Of a stretch of 64,000 nt of DNA, positions 7,404 to 17,068 are shown piece after piece. Origin of the DNA: DTU013 sp964490975 (GTDB lineage Bacteria > Bacillota > Clostridia > Acetivibrionales > DTU013); NCBI GenBank assembly GCA_964490975.1, contig CAZBEQ010000002.1, positions 86,246-150,245 of the forward strand, written 5' to 3'. Below the pieces are notes generated by a model. It was not told the DNA's origin and did not search any database. It saw only the letters and a list, made by a program, of their open reading frames with translations. The position numbers and the translations under genes are program-made. The first letter of the stretch is position 1. Every line of letters starts with the position of its first letter.

Positions 7404-8441
7404 ATGAAACCAAACGGCATGAGTCTCAATATACATCAAACCATAAAAAACGAATATGACAAGAAGCGGAAAAAGGCTCAGGATGAGCTGGAAGAGAGAA
7501 AGTCCGGGCTTTATTACCACATTCCCCGCCTTGAGGAGATAGAAAACGAGATACGCGCCGCAGGCTTAAAATACAATAAGGCTATACTTATGGGAAAAGT
7601 CTCTCCCGATGACGCAGCAGCGCAGCTCTCCGGCACGATCGAGCAGCTTAGGAAGGAGCGCAGCGAACTGCTCTGCTCCAACGGCTACAATGAAGATTAT
7701 CTCAATCCGGTCTACGAATGCCAAAAGTGTTCTGACACAGGCATAATCGATTCACCGGACGGAGAAGGCGGCACACTTTGTATATGCTACCGCCAGCTGC
7801 TCATAAACAATCTGTATGACCAGTCTAACATATGCATCGCAGGTAATGGCGGGCTTTCATGCTTCAATACAGATTTTTATCCGGATATCATTAATGAGGA
7901 CAGGTATGGCCTCAAAAAGTCTCCTCGCCGGCAAATAAACGGGATACTTGAAAACTGCCGTTATTTTGTAGATAACTTCGGCAATCCAGATGTAAAGAAC
8001 CTTCTCTTTTGTGGGCCTACCGGAGTCGGCAAAACCTTTATGGCCGGCTGTCTGGCGATGGAGCTGATGAAATCCGGGCATACTGTTCTTTATCAGACAG
8101 CACCCGCACTGTTCAACACCATATATGAATACAGGTATAGTATAAATAGCAGCGAAGACTGCGACTCGACTGTATATAAAAGCATACTTGAAACCGAGCT
8201 TCTTATAATAGATGACCTTGGGACGGAGTCGCCGACTGCGATGCGTTATGCAGAACTGCTTAACATAATTGATACCAGGATGGCAAATGATATAAAAAGG
8301 TCCTGTAAGACCATTATTGCAACAAACATAGACCTTAAAAAGCTGTTCGAGTATTATGACGAAAGGATCGTGTCAAGAATAACGGGTGGTTTTGATATCT
8401 TCCGTTTTGCTGGCGACGATATACGCATGATGAAAGCATAA
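7404..8441 (+). CDS. DnaC/DnaI-like helicase loader ATPase
   Basis: 345 residues. A coiled N-terminal half (about 10-100) leads to a cysteine cluster 'CQKCSDTGIIDS...CICYRQ', probably a zinc site as in DnaI. An AAA+ domain follows with Walker A GPTGVGKT, Walker B 'LLIIDDLGTE', sensor 'IIATN' and an arginine-finger region 'ERIVSRITGGF'. It should load DnaB helicase at origins and restart sites. The start is uncertain: the AAGG site touches the ATG at 7404 and is 15 nt from the next ATG at 7419. It is co-directional with and probably co-transcribed with the DnaD-like gene. Confidence 0.88.
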   Translation: MKPNGMSLNIHQTIKNEYDKKRKKAQDELEERKSGLYYHIPRLEEIENEIRAAGLKYNKAILMGKVSPDDAAAQLSGTIEQLRKERSELLCSNGYNEDYLNPVYECQKCSDTGIIDSPDGEGGTLCICYRQLLINNLYDQSNICIAGNGGLSCFNTDFYPDIINEDRYGLKKSPRRQINGILENCRYFVDNFGNPDVKNLLFCGPTGVGKTFMAGCLAMELMKSGHTVLYQTAPALFNTIYEYRYSINSSEDCDSTVYKSILETELLIIDDLGTESPTAMRYAELLNIIDTRMANDIKRSCKTIIATNIDLKKLFEYYDERIVSRITGGFDIFRFAGDDIRMMKA

Positions 8442-8467
8442 CGGCCGTCATTTTCTTCATGGGCCAT

Positions 8468-9598
8468 TCATTTTCCGACAGCCGCGCCTATCATATACTT
8501 GAACATTTCAGTGATGCCATTGTCAATTTTAAGAAACCCGCATGTCTGTGAATAAAACCATAGACCGATCATCAGAAAACCGGGGATCAGCCATATTAGT
8601 CCCCTAACCCCATTTCCTGCATTAGCCCTTGAAATCCTTCCTGTTTTGACATCCAGGTCTTCCCCCATCGCCGGCACACCATTGGTCAGAGGCTTTAGCA
8701 CAGATCGCGAAGGATTGAGTCTTATCAATAAGAATAGCAGCATGGCAAATACAATCGCAAAAAAGAAAAATAAAAACCCATAGAAAAGTAGAACGATACG
8801 AAGCTGCTGAGGCGAAAATGTAGAAAAGATTTTAAAAATATCGCTTATACTGTTTCCAGACGGTTTGACCATATTTTCAGATTTTTGAATGACACCTAGC
8901 AGTTTATTTGAAATGTAGCCTACGATCACTGCTATCGCATTGTTTGTAAAATGAGCAAACATTCCGCAGTATAGTGAGTTAGTCCTGTATACGATAAACC
9001 CGATCAGAACCCCAAGCAAAAATGTGCCAAGGATCTTTTGAAAATCAAGATGGGTAAGGCTGAACAAAAAGGCCGCCATAAGTATAGCTCTAAACGGTCC
9101 GAAGGCTTCAACCCCCCTTTGCACTACACCTCTGAAAAGAAATTCCTCACAGATCGCCGCACTTCCCGCGATAACGATAATGCTCAGCAGCAGCTCAAGC
9201 CCATTATTGCCAACGGGCACCGGTTCAACTATTACCTTTTCGAATATCTTATTGACAATAAAAAGATTAAGCAAATTGAATACCGAAGCCAACGGTATTG
9301 CAAAGATAACTATCCAGAAAATCACAAAGTAATTCATAAATCTCGAATGGTTAAGCCTGAGTGTCTCCTTCAGTCTGAACCTTGATATTATGAGAAATAG
9401 TAAAGCCGGAAGTGATATCAATACGAACTCCGTGATGATAATGCCTGAATAGAACTCTCTGGACTGTACTCTGTATCCAAATAAAACAAAAAGAGTAATT
9501 GTAATGGAGAACAGAACACAGACCGCCGTTATACCTAGCCTCTTTATACTGGTACTATGCCCTTGTGCGCCGTTAACCTCATCTTTAAAGCAGTCCAC
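8468..9598 (-). CDS. CPBP-family intramembrane metalloprotease
   Basis: 376 residues starting with GTG, which has GGAGGTG at good distance. About eight hydrophobic segments. The central CPBP/Abi domain has 'EEFLFRGVVQRG' (the EExxxR glutamates and arginine), a following 'FSLTHLDF' histidine and 'AHFTNNAIAVI', the three catalytic motifs. Family members cleave prenylated proteins or process peptides and confer bacteriocin self-immunity, but the substrate here is unknown. The C-terminal part after about residue 260 carries further helices beyond the usual CPBP domain. Confidence 0.88.
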   Translation of the reverse strand: MDCFKDEVNGAQGHSTSIKRLGITAVCVLFSITITLFVLFGYRVQSREFYSGIIITEFVLISLPALLFLIISRFRLKETLRLNHSRFMNYFVIFWIVIFAIPLASVFNLLNLFIVNKIFEKVIVEPVPVGNNGLELLLSIIVIAGSAAICEEFLFRGVVQRGVEAFGPFRAILMAAFLFSLTHLDFQKILGTFLLGVLIGFIVYRTNSLYCGMFAHFTNNAIAVIVGYISNKLLGVIQKSENMVKPSGNSISDIFKIFSTFSPQQLRIVLLFYGFLFFFFAIVFAMLLFLLIRLNPSRSVLKPLTNGVPAMGEDLDVKTGRISRANAGNGVRGLIWLIPGFLMIGLWFYSQTCGFLKIDNGITEMFKYMIGAAVGK

Positions 9599-9617
9599 AC
9601 CTGCACCTCCGAAAACT

Positions 9618-9649
9618 GGGGCTTCGCTTCAGGAATAAGCCAAGCCCCC
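9618..9649 (-). terminator. hairpin downstream of ypeB
   Basis: GGGGCTT-C-GCTT pairs with AAGC-C-AAGCCCC around an AGGAAT loop. On the minus strand it is followed by AGTTTTC, a short T run. It sits about 70 bp after the ypeB stop and just before the CPBP gene start, so it probably ends the sleB-ypeB transcript. Confidence 0.5.
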
Positions 9650-9718
9650 TGCTGAATGATTTAACACTAATGATACCCTACTATTCCCGAAAATGCAATT
9701 ATTTGCTTTTTTGACTAC

Positions 9719-11110
9719 TTACATGGTGAGCACTCCATTTGGCGTGTCAACTATCATCAATATATCCTCTTCCTCTCCTGTGGCGGCATTTATATATACC
9801 AGAAAATCCTTATCATTGAGTTTTCCCTTAAACTCATAGCAAAACAGCTCTTTCTTGTATTCTGTTGGTATGAATACAAGACTGGAGCTTTTTACATTCA
9901 TTTTACCATTGATCTTTTTTCTAGCCTCCTCTTCAGATATAGCGGGCTTTGGTATATCACGTTCTGTGTGGTTGGATAGGTAGGTCTTTGCCTCAATACC
10001 GATTATCTCTCCTGTATCAAGGGCAACCTTAAGCTTTATCAGATCAGGGTACATCGTTACCTCATCCTGTGTATATGCATAATTAATCGTAGCAATGTTC
10101 TCCTGCTTTGTATAATAAGTGTCCTTCATATTGTCATAGCCTTTTTCCTTAAGAAATTTCACGCCGGCAGCTTTAGCCTTATCCATATCAAGCTTTGCTT
10201 CTTTTACCGGCCTGTTGTTGAGCATCCATACGATATGGCCGCCCTTTTGTGTAACACCGACGTTTACCACTTGATCCTTGGGCGCATTTTTAAGCTTAAC
10301 CTGAAAACTATAGGTTTTTATCGGGCCATTATCACTCTTACCTGAGTCCTTCACATCCTCGACACGATCCTTCCCAAGAAAATCGCGCACCTTTTCTCTG
10401 GCCTTATCAACGCTCACATTGTCACCTGTAAGCCCGCGGGCTTCAGCAGTACTCATATGGTCTGAAAACGGGCCGTCATAGATCAAAGTAGGATAATCCT
10501 TGAAGTTATCTCCTATAGTCTCAAACTTTTTCAACATTTCGCCGGGCTTGCTCTTGCTGAATAATTTCGTTCCTTTATTGGCAAGCTCCCCCCATCTCAA
10601 TCTGCCTGCATTCAAATCATCCTGCAGATCCCCGAGTTTTTTATTTAATGAAGAGGAATACTTGTAAAGCTTTTCGACCATGCCATACTGCTCATCACTT
10701 AAAGCCTTTCCTTTTATGTTCTGGTTATCAAGTGTCAGGCTGAGGTCGCCAACCTGGCTGAGAAATTTTGATGTGCTTGCTAATACAGGTTGGGATACAG
10801 GTAGCTGTCCAAGGTTTGTCTGAGCAAGATCAGCCTGTTTCCATGCCTCCTGCAAAGTGATAGCCGTTCTGTCTGTAGTAGTACTGACCATGGATTTGGC
10901 CAGAAGCGTTTCCACATTGTTAACATATCCAACCATCTCGTAAAATGCTCTGTTGTACTGGTTATCAAGCTCCTGCCTTAGATTTGCCGCATGCTTGAAC
11001 TGGTAAATGCCCCACAGGGCTATTGCACATATAACCGTTATAACTATGCTGTACATTCTTCTGTCAGATAGTCTTCTTTTAAAATCCAGAAGCTTATCGC
11101 GTATACCCAT
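9719..11110 (-). CDS. ypeB: germination protein YpeB
   Basis: 463 residues. One N-terminal transmembrane segment ('MYSIVITVICAIALWGIYQF') is followed by a long helical region and three PepSY-type repeats in the C-terminal half (for example 'EARKKINGKMNVKSSSLVFI'). Length and order match YpeB, the spore membrane protein required to position and stabilise the cortex-lytic enzyme SleB. It lies 44 bp after sleB in the same direction, the conserved sleB-ypeB order, and has GGAGG before the ATG. In Bacillus the pair is forespore-expressed under sigma-G; no sigma-G site was confirmed here. Confidence 0.93.
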   Translation of the reverse strand: MGIRDKLLDFKRRLSDRRMYSIVITVICAIALWGIYQFKHAANLRQELDNQYNRAFYEMVGYVNNVETLLAKSMVSTTTDRTAITLQEAWKQADLAQTNLGQLPVSQPVLASTSKFLSQVGDLSLTLDNQNIKGKALSDEQYGMVEKLYKYSSSLNKKLGDLQDDLNAGRLRWGELANKGTKLFSKSKPGEMLKKFETIGDNFKDYPTLIYDGPFSDHMSTAEARGLTGDNVSVDKAREKVRDFLGKDRVEDVKDSGKSDNGPIKTYSFQVKLKNAPKDQVVNVGVTQKGGHIVWMLNNRPVKEAKLDMDKAKAAGVKFLKEKGYDNMKDTYYTKQENIATINYAYTQDEVTMYPDLIKLKVALDTGEIIGIEAKTYLSNHTERDIPKPAISEEEARKKINGKMNVKSSSLVFIPTEYKKELFCYEFKGKLNDKDFLVYINAATGEEEDILMIVDTPNGVLTM

Positions 11111-11154
11111 TGCCTCTTACCTCCTTAAAATCCGCTCACCAGCCACAAGGCAGG

Positions 11155-11625
11155 TCATATCCCAAAATTATGTTTCCCTATTTTTGCTACGATTTTCCTG
11201 CTCCATATCCATGAGCTGGTTGCGGTAGCAGGGTTCCAGTAGTATATGCAGCCATTGGTGGGATCCCAGCCGTTCAATGCGTCCTGCGCAGCCTTGACAA
11301 CCGTAGACCCGGGATCGATCGGCACGCTTATCTGCCCGTCACTAACTGCCGTAAAGGCACCCGGCTGATAGATCACACCCGAAATTGTATTAGGGAAGTT
11401 AGGGTCCTTGACCCTGTTTAAGATTACTGCGCCAACCGCTACCTGGCCTTCATAAGGCTCACCCCTGGCCTCTCCGTTGATAGCTCTGGCCAGAAGCTGC
11501 ACATCACTGATATTGCTGTTCTGTGCATATACAACATTTAAAATGCTTAAAGGATCAGGTCCGGCAATCAAGAATATGCATATCAAAAAAAGCATAAAAA
11601 TCAAGACAGCTTTCTTTAGCTTCAA
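11155..11625 (-). CDS. sleB: spore cortex-lytic enzyme SleB (short form)
   Basis: 156 residues, read from a TTG start with GGAGGGTG 5 nt upstream. A signal peptide occupies residues 1-34. The rest is a Hydrolase_2 domain: 'LLARAINGEARGEPYEGQVA' contains the catalytic Glu of the lytic transglycosylase, followed by 'VILNRVKDPNFPNTISGVIY' and 'GCIYYWNPATA'. It lacks the N-terminal peptidoglycan-binding domain of Bacillus SleB, so it is a short form, common in clostridia. It degrades muramic-lactam cortex during germination. The ypeB gene follows. Confidence 0.93.
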   Translation of the reverse strand: MKLKKAVLIFMLFLICIFLIAGPDPLSILNVVYAQNSNISDVQLLARAINGEARGEPYEGQVAVGAVILNRVKDPNFPNTISGVIYQPGAFTAVSDGQISVPIDPGSTVVKAAQDALNGWDPTNGCIYYWNPATATSSWIWSRKIVAKIGKHNFGI

Positions 11626-11778
11626 GGCTCACCCTCCTCAAACAACATATCCGGACATTTACTATCCGATTCTAATTATTCTCTTCATAACCAAAAGAAA
11701 TATTCCAGAGAAGAGGTTTCAGATGCGTTATAACTAAGGACAATTTTGCTAATAATGAGTATTGGAGGTAGGCAGCAA

Positions 11779-12918
11779 ATGAAAATACTGTTTTTGACCG
11801 CATCCACCGGTGGTGGTCATGTCAAGGCTTCACAGGCTCTCATGGAGAATATGGAGCGCCGGATACCGGGATGCAGGACTACCCTGATCGATGCTTTGAA
11901 ATACATAAATCCAGCAGTCGACAGGCTAATAACAGGAACATACCTGCAAACAATAAAAAAAGCTCCCTACATATATGGCAGGCTGTATGATCTCTCTGAG
12001 AAAGATGAGAAATACACCGATTTTGTCAAGGTTTTCAACAGTATGCTTGCCCCAAGACTGTTGAAGGCTTTTGTGGAGGAAATGCCTGATGCCGTCGTCT
12101 GTACACATACAATACCTCTTCAGATGGTCTCTCAGCTTAAAAAAGCAGGTTGTGTCCAGATCCCCGTTATCGGCATAGTGACTGACTATGCCAATCATTT
12201 TTTTTATAAGCTGGAAGAAACTGACGCCTTTATTGTAGCGCACGAGTGTATAAAATCAGATATGATAAGGATGGGCATTGCCAGAGACAAGATCCATGCC
12301 CTCGGGATCCCTGTATCAAGACGCTTTACTGAAAGCTGCGGGAGTAATCCAATAATTGATAAAGGTCGGAAGGAAAAACCTGTGGTGCTGCTGATGGGTG
12401 GAAGTTTAGGGCTATGCAACATGAAGTATGTTTTTATGTCTCTGCTGAAGCTATCAAAGGACATCAGGATAATTGCTGTCACCGGACATAACAGCAAGCT
12501 GAAATATGAGCTTGAGAAGCTATCGTCAACATCCTCAAAGCAGATAAAGGTACTGGGATATACAGATAATATAAGCGGCCTGATGGATACCGCAAGCGTA
12601 ATCATAACAAAGCCTGGAGACATAACAGTAACTGAAGCTCTTGTAAAAAGGCTTCCCATACTCATAATAGATCCTATTCCCGGGCAGGAAGAAAGAAACG
12701 CAGAATTTCTCATTAATGCCGGCGCAGCGATACGCCTGCCGAATGATCGCTCTCTGCCAAGCGCTCTTGAAAAAGCACTGGATAGCCCATTTCTGCTGCA
12801 AAGGATGTCCGTGGAGGCAGAAAAGCTAGCTAAGCCCAATGCATGCGAAGACGCCACAAGGCTTGTAAGAGAGCTAGTTCTTGACGAATGCTCATATGCT
12901 TTACATGTTGGGGAGTAA
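11779..12918 (+). CDS. MGDG-synthase-like diacylglycerol glycosyltransferase
   Basis: 379 residues from ATG 11779, preceded by GGAGGT at 9 nt. N-terminal MGDG_synth domain ('ILFLTASTGGGHVKASQAL') and C-terminal GT28-like domain with 'VLLMGGSLG' and 'VIITKPGDITVTEALVKRLP', the UDP-sugar site. It matches the UgtP/MurG superfamily that adds glucose or galactose to diacylglycerol to make membrane glycolipids or lipoteichoic acid anchors. The short spacer to the divergent sleB gene probably holds both promoters. The number and type of sugars added are not predictable. Confidence 0.9.
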   Translation: MKILFLTASTGGGHVKASQALMENMERRIPGCRTTLIDALKYINPAVDRLITGTYLQTIKKAPYIYGRLYDLSEKDEKYTDFVKVFNSMLAPRLLKAFVEEMPDAVVCTHTIPLQMVSQLKKAGCVQIPVIGIVTDYANHFFYKLEETDAFIVAHECIKSDMIRMGIARDKIHALGIPVSRRFTESCGSNPIIDKGRKEKPVVLLMGGSLGLCNMKYVFMSLLKLSKDIRIIAVTGHNSKLKYELEKLSSTSSKQIKVLGYTDNISGLMDTASVIITKPGDITVTEALVKRLPILIIDPIPGQEERNAEFLINAGAAIRLPNDRSLPSALEKALDSPFLLQRMSVEAEKLAKPNACEDATRLVRELVLDECSYALHVGE

Positions 12919-12937
12919 TATGGTTAGCTTGATCAGG

Positions 12938-13945
12938 CTAATTAAAAATTCTTCTGACAGCCACTGCGATCCCATCAGGATTTTCCCTGTTAATATCACC
13001 TATAGCAGCATAGCCGGTTTTCCGGCCTGCATAAATGAAACTGCCATCCCCGATGTATATGCCGGAACATGTTATGCTATCCATATCATTTTCTCCGGTA
13101 CCCGACATGAAAACAAGATCTCCTGCTTTGGCATCTTCAAGCTCGACCGCAGTTCCTGTGGACATTTGCCCTTCGACATTAACCGGAAGATTTATTCCGT
13201 TAATACGCGCACAAATATAAACAAGACTGGCAGAGTCAATACCCATCGAACTCATACCATTGATCATAAAGCTTGTTCCCTTGAACCTGAGAGCTGTTGA
13301 TGCAAAATCCTCAGCATTTGTAACCAGGATGACATCGCCCACCGGGATACGGATAATACCGCTCCCTCCAAGCCATCCTGTTCTGTTGCCGGGTAGAAAC
13401 ACTTCATATGAATCCTCTATATTGTTAAAAGCAAAAAATTCGGTGCCCATTTGAGCATTGACCAACGTGATACCGCCGTCAGGTCCGGAATTAACAGTCT
13501 TTTCCCTGCTTGTGACAATGATCTTGTAGGTATAGACTCTACCCGTAAGGCTCGATAGGTCATCACTGATATATCTCGATTTAATCCAACCCGTTATTCC
13601 GTTGACTGTTTTGACCTTCGCCCAACCGCCATCATTATTAAATACGCTGACAGGTTGGTTGCAAAGCACCTGGGAAATGCGTTCCGATTTTACATCCGGT
13701 TTATTAAAAATATCAGCAACATTTTCAGTCACAACAGCAGCTTTTTCATTCATTGGTATCCCGTAGATATACTCCACTTCCTGACCTGTACTGTCTCCCG
13801 AATCGCCGGCGTCACTGCTGACCGTTGCAGACACCTGTGTATCCTTACCCTCGCAGCCGCCAAGTAATGCTGCCAAAAGCAACACGCCTGCAATCATCAG
13901 ACCTGTAAAAATTTTTTTACATTCACCCTTGTAAAGGCTCCTCAT
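12938..13945 (-). CDS. lipoprotein with SH3 domains and degenerate NlpC/P60 domain
   Basis: 335 residues. A signal peptide with lipobox LLGGC (Cys about residue 31) marks a lipoprotein. Residues about 65-190 contain two bacterial SH3-like domains ('VKTVNGITGWIKSRYI'). Residues about 215-335 follow the NlpC/P60 plan ('ALRFKGTSF', 'LEDAKAGDLVFMSG', 'GIYIGDGSFIYAG'). However, the catalytic Cys of the usual DCSG motif is Ser ('GIDSASLVY'), and the usual HVGIYIG reads CSGIYIG, so the His is replaced. It is probably a non-catalytic wall-binding protein. It overlaps the upstream ATPase gene by 23 bp and its site GGTGGAG lies inside that gene, indicating coupling. Confidence 0.8.
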   Translation of the reverse strand: MRSLYKGECKKIFTGLMIAGVLLLAALLGGCEGKDTQVSATVSSDAGDSGDSTGQEVEYIYGIPMNEKAAVVTENVADIFNKPDVKSERISQVLCNQPVSVFNNDGGWAKVKTVNGITGWIKSRYISDDLSSLTGRVYTYKIIVTSREKTVNSGPDGGITLVNAQMGTEFFAFNNIEDSYEVFLPGNRTGWLGGSGIIRIPVGDVILVTNAEDFASTALRFKGTSFMINGMSSMGIDSASLVYICARINGINLPVNVEGQMSTGTAVELEDAKAGDLVFMSGTGENDMDSITCSGIYIGDGSFIYAGRKTGYAAIGDINRENPDGIAVAVRRIFN

Positions 13946-15965
13946 ACCCCAACTCCACCAAATTTATTCTGTTCCCGAATATATGGCCAGCCAGCTCTAC
14001 CTCACGGCGTTTACATGTAAGAATGAATATCTGGCTGTCTCTGTACTCGTTATGTAGATATTCTAACGCAAGAGCGGTCCTGTTGTCATCAAGCTGTGAA
14101 AAAACTTCATCCATAATCAAAGGCAGGCGTTCTGAACCTGACGTCAATATATCTGTCATAGCAAGCCTCATAGCAAGGTACATCTGGTCCGCAGTACCAC
14201 CGCTTAGCAAAAGCGCGTTTTTCACTTCTCCGAAACCTGGTACTGCAACCCTCAGGGACAGCTCCCCATCACCTCTCAGGTCTTCATACCTTTGTCCTGT
14301 AAGGCCCGCAACTATACTGCTCATTCTGTTGTTCAAACCAGGCGCAAAATCGTGTCTTATTTCCATGCTTGCTTCCGAAAGCACATCAAGAGCAAGCTTT
14401 ATTGCATTTCCCTTGCTTCTAAGATACGCGATTTTCTCTTTTACCGCAACGGTTTCTTCTTCCACACGCGCAAGCTCATCGGAGTTTTCCCTCTCATCAT
14501 CAGCCATGCCTTCAAAGTACTTTCCCCTCAGCGCTGTCTCGAGCAATTCTTTTTTAACGCTTTCGTTTACAGTCTTCAGCATTGCCTCAAGGCTGGCAAT
14601 ATCGGTATCATATATAAGTATATCCAGGTCCTCCCTGGCAAAGCTGTCCTCTCTGCCATATTCCATAGTCAACACTTCATCAAGTCCTTGCTGCAGTTGA
14701 GAGCTTAACTCCTCCAGCTCTGTTTGCACATCCCTTACCGCATTTCTGACATCTTCCATGTCATCGAGTCTGTTGCCATAAATCAAAGAAGCGCTGTTCA
14801 AAGTATTCCTTCTTATCATGGCAAGACCTTCGGACCCCTCCCTGGATATATCCCCATACGTTTGACAGGAAACTGTGCCCTTTAAGACTTTTTTCAGATT
14901 TACAGCTCCAACGATTAATGCCACAAGCATGATCAGCACATATAGATAAATCTGTGTGGGTAAGCTTTCCTGCCACTGGCCTGCGCCCTTATAAACCAGC
15001 AGTGCGCAAGAAATCAAGGCAGCGGCAGAAAGAATCAGCATAATGTAGTCGGCAGTTTTACCAGAACGGCCCGTATTTTTGGCAGCAGTGTCCTTGCGCT
15101 CCATGGTTTCTGCGATCCGCCTCTCTATATCCTCCAGCAATGCTGCCGTTTCCCTGAGATTAGCCTCCTTTTTTATACCTGCATCTATCTTCTTTCTCAT
15201 CTCAATAAGCGCAGCTACTTTTGTCAGATATAATTCCTGCGCCTCCAGCGTGCCAAGGCGGCCCCTTACGTCAGCAAGCTCTTCCTTCCCGGCATACCTC
15301 TGCTTTTGTCTGGCGGACAACCTTGCATGCTCATCTTCGAGCTGCTTCAGCCTTGCTTCCAGCTTGTCCAGCGGCTGTGTCGTTGTCCTGCCAGTCCCGA
15401 TCCGGTTTCTGAGCGCATTGGATAGAGCTGCCTCAGCTCTCTGGAAGGACATTCCCTCTACGCCGGTATCATTTGCATTGGAAAGCCTGGCTGCCAGTTC
15501 AGACGAATCGTTTGCGCTGATCCTGACATCCATCTGGCTAACAAAAGCAGTCCTTTTAAAGGTTGCTTCATCCATCCCCAGATGCTCATCCGCAAACAAG
15601 GGCTGCTTTTCTTTCCCAAGCCTGAATTCCCCGGAAATATCATGATAATTGCTATCATACAAGCAAATTGAATTCTTGTTAAAATCCCGCTCAACTCGAT
15701 ACATGGAGCCATTATCAAGCGTATATGTGATTGAACCTCCGTATGGTAACCCATCCCATGGCATGTACCTCTTCTGCGCAGGCGGAAGGCCGGATGCGGA
15801 ATTACGTCCGCTCCTGATCCCGTAAAACATAGCTCTGATGAACCTCTGCAATGTCGATTTACCGGCTTCATTAGAACCAAATATAATGTTAAGACCGCTG
15901 TCTGGAGAGATCACCAGGTTTCTGATTTTTCCAAACCCCTTGATTTCGATCCTCTCTATACGCAT
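13923..15965 (-). CDS. SbcC/YhaN-like AAA ATPase
   Basis: 680 residues. Residues 1-45 hold the SMC-type Walker A 'IIFGSNEAGKSTLQRF', in the 'GFGKIRNLVISPDSGLNIIF' context typical of YhaN/AAA_27. Two long coiled-coil stretches (about 190-260 and 390-520) flank a pair of transmembrane-like helices near 295-355, an unusual insertion also seen in YhaN. The C-terminus has the ABC signature-like 'LLLSGGTADQMYLAMRLAM' and Walker B 'LPLIMDEVFSQLDD'. Together with the overlapping phosphoesterase gene it should form a membrane-associated Mre11/Rad50-like nuclease. It overlaps its neighbours on both sides (10 and 23 bp). Confidence 0.85.
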   Translation of the reverse strand: MRIERIEIKGFGKIRNLVISPDSGLNIIFGSNEAGKSTLQRFIRAMFYGIRSGRNSASGLPPAQKRYMPWDGLPYGGSITYTLDNGSMYRVERDFNKNSICLYDSNYHDISGEFRLGKEKQPLFADEHLGMDEATFKRTAFVSQMDVRISANDSSELAARLSNANDTGVEGMSFQRAEAALSNALRNRIGTGRTTTQPLDKLEARLKQLEDEHARLSARQKQRYAGKEELADVRGRLGTLEAQELYLTKVAALIEMRKKIDAGIKKEANLRETAALLEDIERRIAETMERKDTAAKNTGRSGKTADYIMLILSAAALISCALLVYKGAGQWQESLPTQIYLYVLIMLVALIVGAVNLKKVLKGTVSCQTYGDISREGSEGLAMIRRNTLNSASLIYGNRLDDMEDVRNAVRDVQTELEELSSQLQQGLDEVLTMEYGREDSFAREDLDILIYDTDIASLEAMLKTVNESVKKELLETALRGKYFEGMADDERENSDELARVEEETVAVKEKIAYLRSKGNAIKLALDVLSEASMEIRHDFAPGLNNRMSSIVAGLTGQRYEDLRGDGELSLRVAVPGFGEVKNALLLSGGTADQMYLAMRLAMTDILTSGSERLPLIMDEVFSQLDDNRTALALEYLHNEYRDSQIFILTCKRREVELAGHIFGNRINLVELGYEEPLQG

Positions 15966-17056
15966 ACCTTACCCTCGTCAATTGCCTCCAGTCCATAATA
16001 AAGCGCCTGCATTAACAGCTTGGCATCTTCCTCATCAGCCTTTGCAGCCCTAGCAAGCATTTTTCTTGTAAACAGCCCCCTGAGTCCCTGCTCCTGTGAG
16101 ATTTGCTTCAAATCATAATCAGGTACAGTATTATCTATAACCCTGATATAAAATGCCTTTCCGGTTAACAGCTCTGCAACTGCTTCAACGTCCAGCCTGA
16201 TATCGGACGGTACCCGGCCATTTAGAAATATCCTGAAAATATCCTCTCCGCTCCCTGTCTTATCCATTTCAGCGGCAGCACTGACCGCTGCCTGCTCATT
16301 ATTGAGGCATCCGCTGACATCTGCAGCAAGATTGATGGCGCGCCTTGAGCAAAGCTTTATAAATTTAGTTTCTATAATAGCTTTATTACCAGACTTCTTT
16401 TCAATGACAGACAAGTATGCGCCATGCTCTCCCTCTTCATCAAAGCCAAGCGGTTCAGGACTGCCTGCATTATAAAAAATGCCGCCGGGACCTGCACCTA
16501 ATATCCTGGAGTGGAAATGCCCCAGAGCGCAGTAATCGAAGCCCTGTCCCGCGATCTCCCTGCCGGATATGGGGTTGAATGCGCCTGCGCTGAACGGCAT
16601 GTCCAATGTCCCATGGTGCATCAGAATATTGATAAATGACGGATCTGTAACTCCGCAGGCTGAACCTCCATAGACTCTGGCGCCTGAAGAAGGGTGCTTA
16701 TAAACATCATTGCTGCCAAGTATATGAACGTTTTTGGGCCACTCATGTTCACTGTAAAAAGAGCCAGGCATAAACGGATCATGATTCCCCGGTATGATCA
16801 GTACCGGTATGCCCTGTATTCTGCTAAATTGGTCGCATATATAGTGTACAGAGCTTTTTGCCGTATAACCATGTTCATACAGATCTCCGCAAACAAGCAC
16901 AAGATCAGGATTCTTACTCAATGCCAGATCAATTATCCTTGACAGTGCACCCTTTAGATCCTGCCTCCTTTTAACAGGCTTTCCCTCCATATCCGAAAGC
17001 GTTGTGAAAGGAGCATCCAAATGAAGATCTCCGAACTGGAGCAGCTTGACCCTCAT
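15956..17056 (-). CDS. SbcD/YhaO-like metallophosphoesterase (DNA repair exonuclease)
   Basis: About 366 residues. Calcineurin-like phosphoesterase motifs appear in order: 'LLQFGDLHLDAPF' (D-x-H), 'LVLVCGDLYEHG' (GD), 'VLIIPGNHDPF' (GNHD), 'LMHHGTLD' and 'CALGHFHSRI' (GHxH). These residues bind two Mn ions. It is the nuclease partner of the YhaN-like ATPase whose gene overlaps its end. The start at 17056 is preferred over 17065 because AGGTGG lies just before it. The gene follows acpS by a few bases. Confidence 0.88.
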   Translation of the reverse strand: MRVKLLQFGDLHLDAPFTTLSDMEGKPVKRRQDLKGALSRIIDLALSKNPDLVLVCGDLYEHGYTAKSSVHYICDQFSRIQGIPVLIIPGNHDPFMPGSFYSEHEWPKNVHILGSNDVYKHPSSGARVYGGSACGVTDPSFINILMHHGTLDMPFSAGAFNPISGREIAGQGFDYCALGHFHSRILGAGPGGIFYNAGSPEPLGFDEEGEHGAYLSVIEKKSGNKAIIETKFIKLCSRRAINLAADVSGCLNNEQAAVSAAAEMDKTGSGEDIFRIFLNGRVPSDIRLDVEAVAELLTGKAFYIRVIDNTVPDYDLKQISQEQGLRGLFTRKMLARAAKADEEDAKLLMQALYYGLEAIDEGKVCV

Positions 17057-17068
17057 CCCATCCACCTC

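Noticed and set aside
12204..15645. Long antisense ORFs such as 12204-12857, 14023-14700 and 15079-15645
   Set aside because: Serine/leucine-rich shadows of strongly supported genes on the other strand; no ribosome sites or domains.
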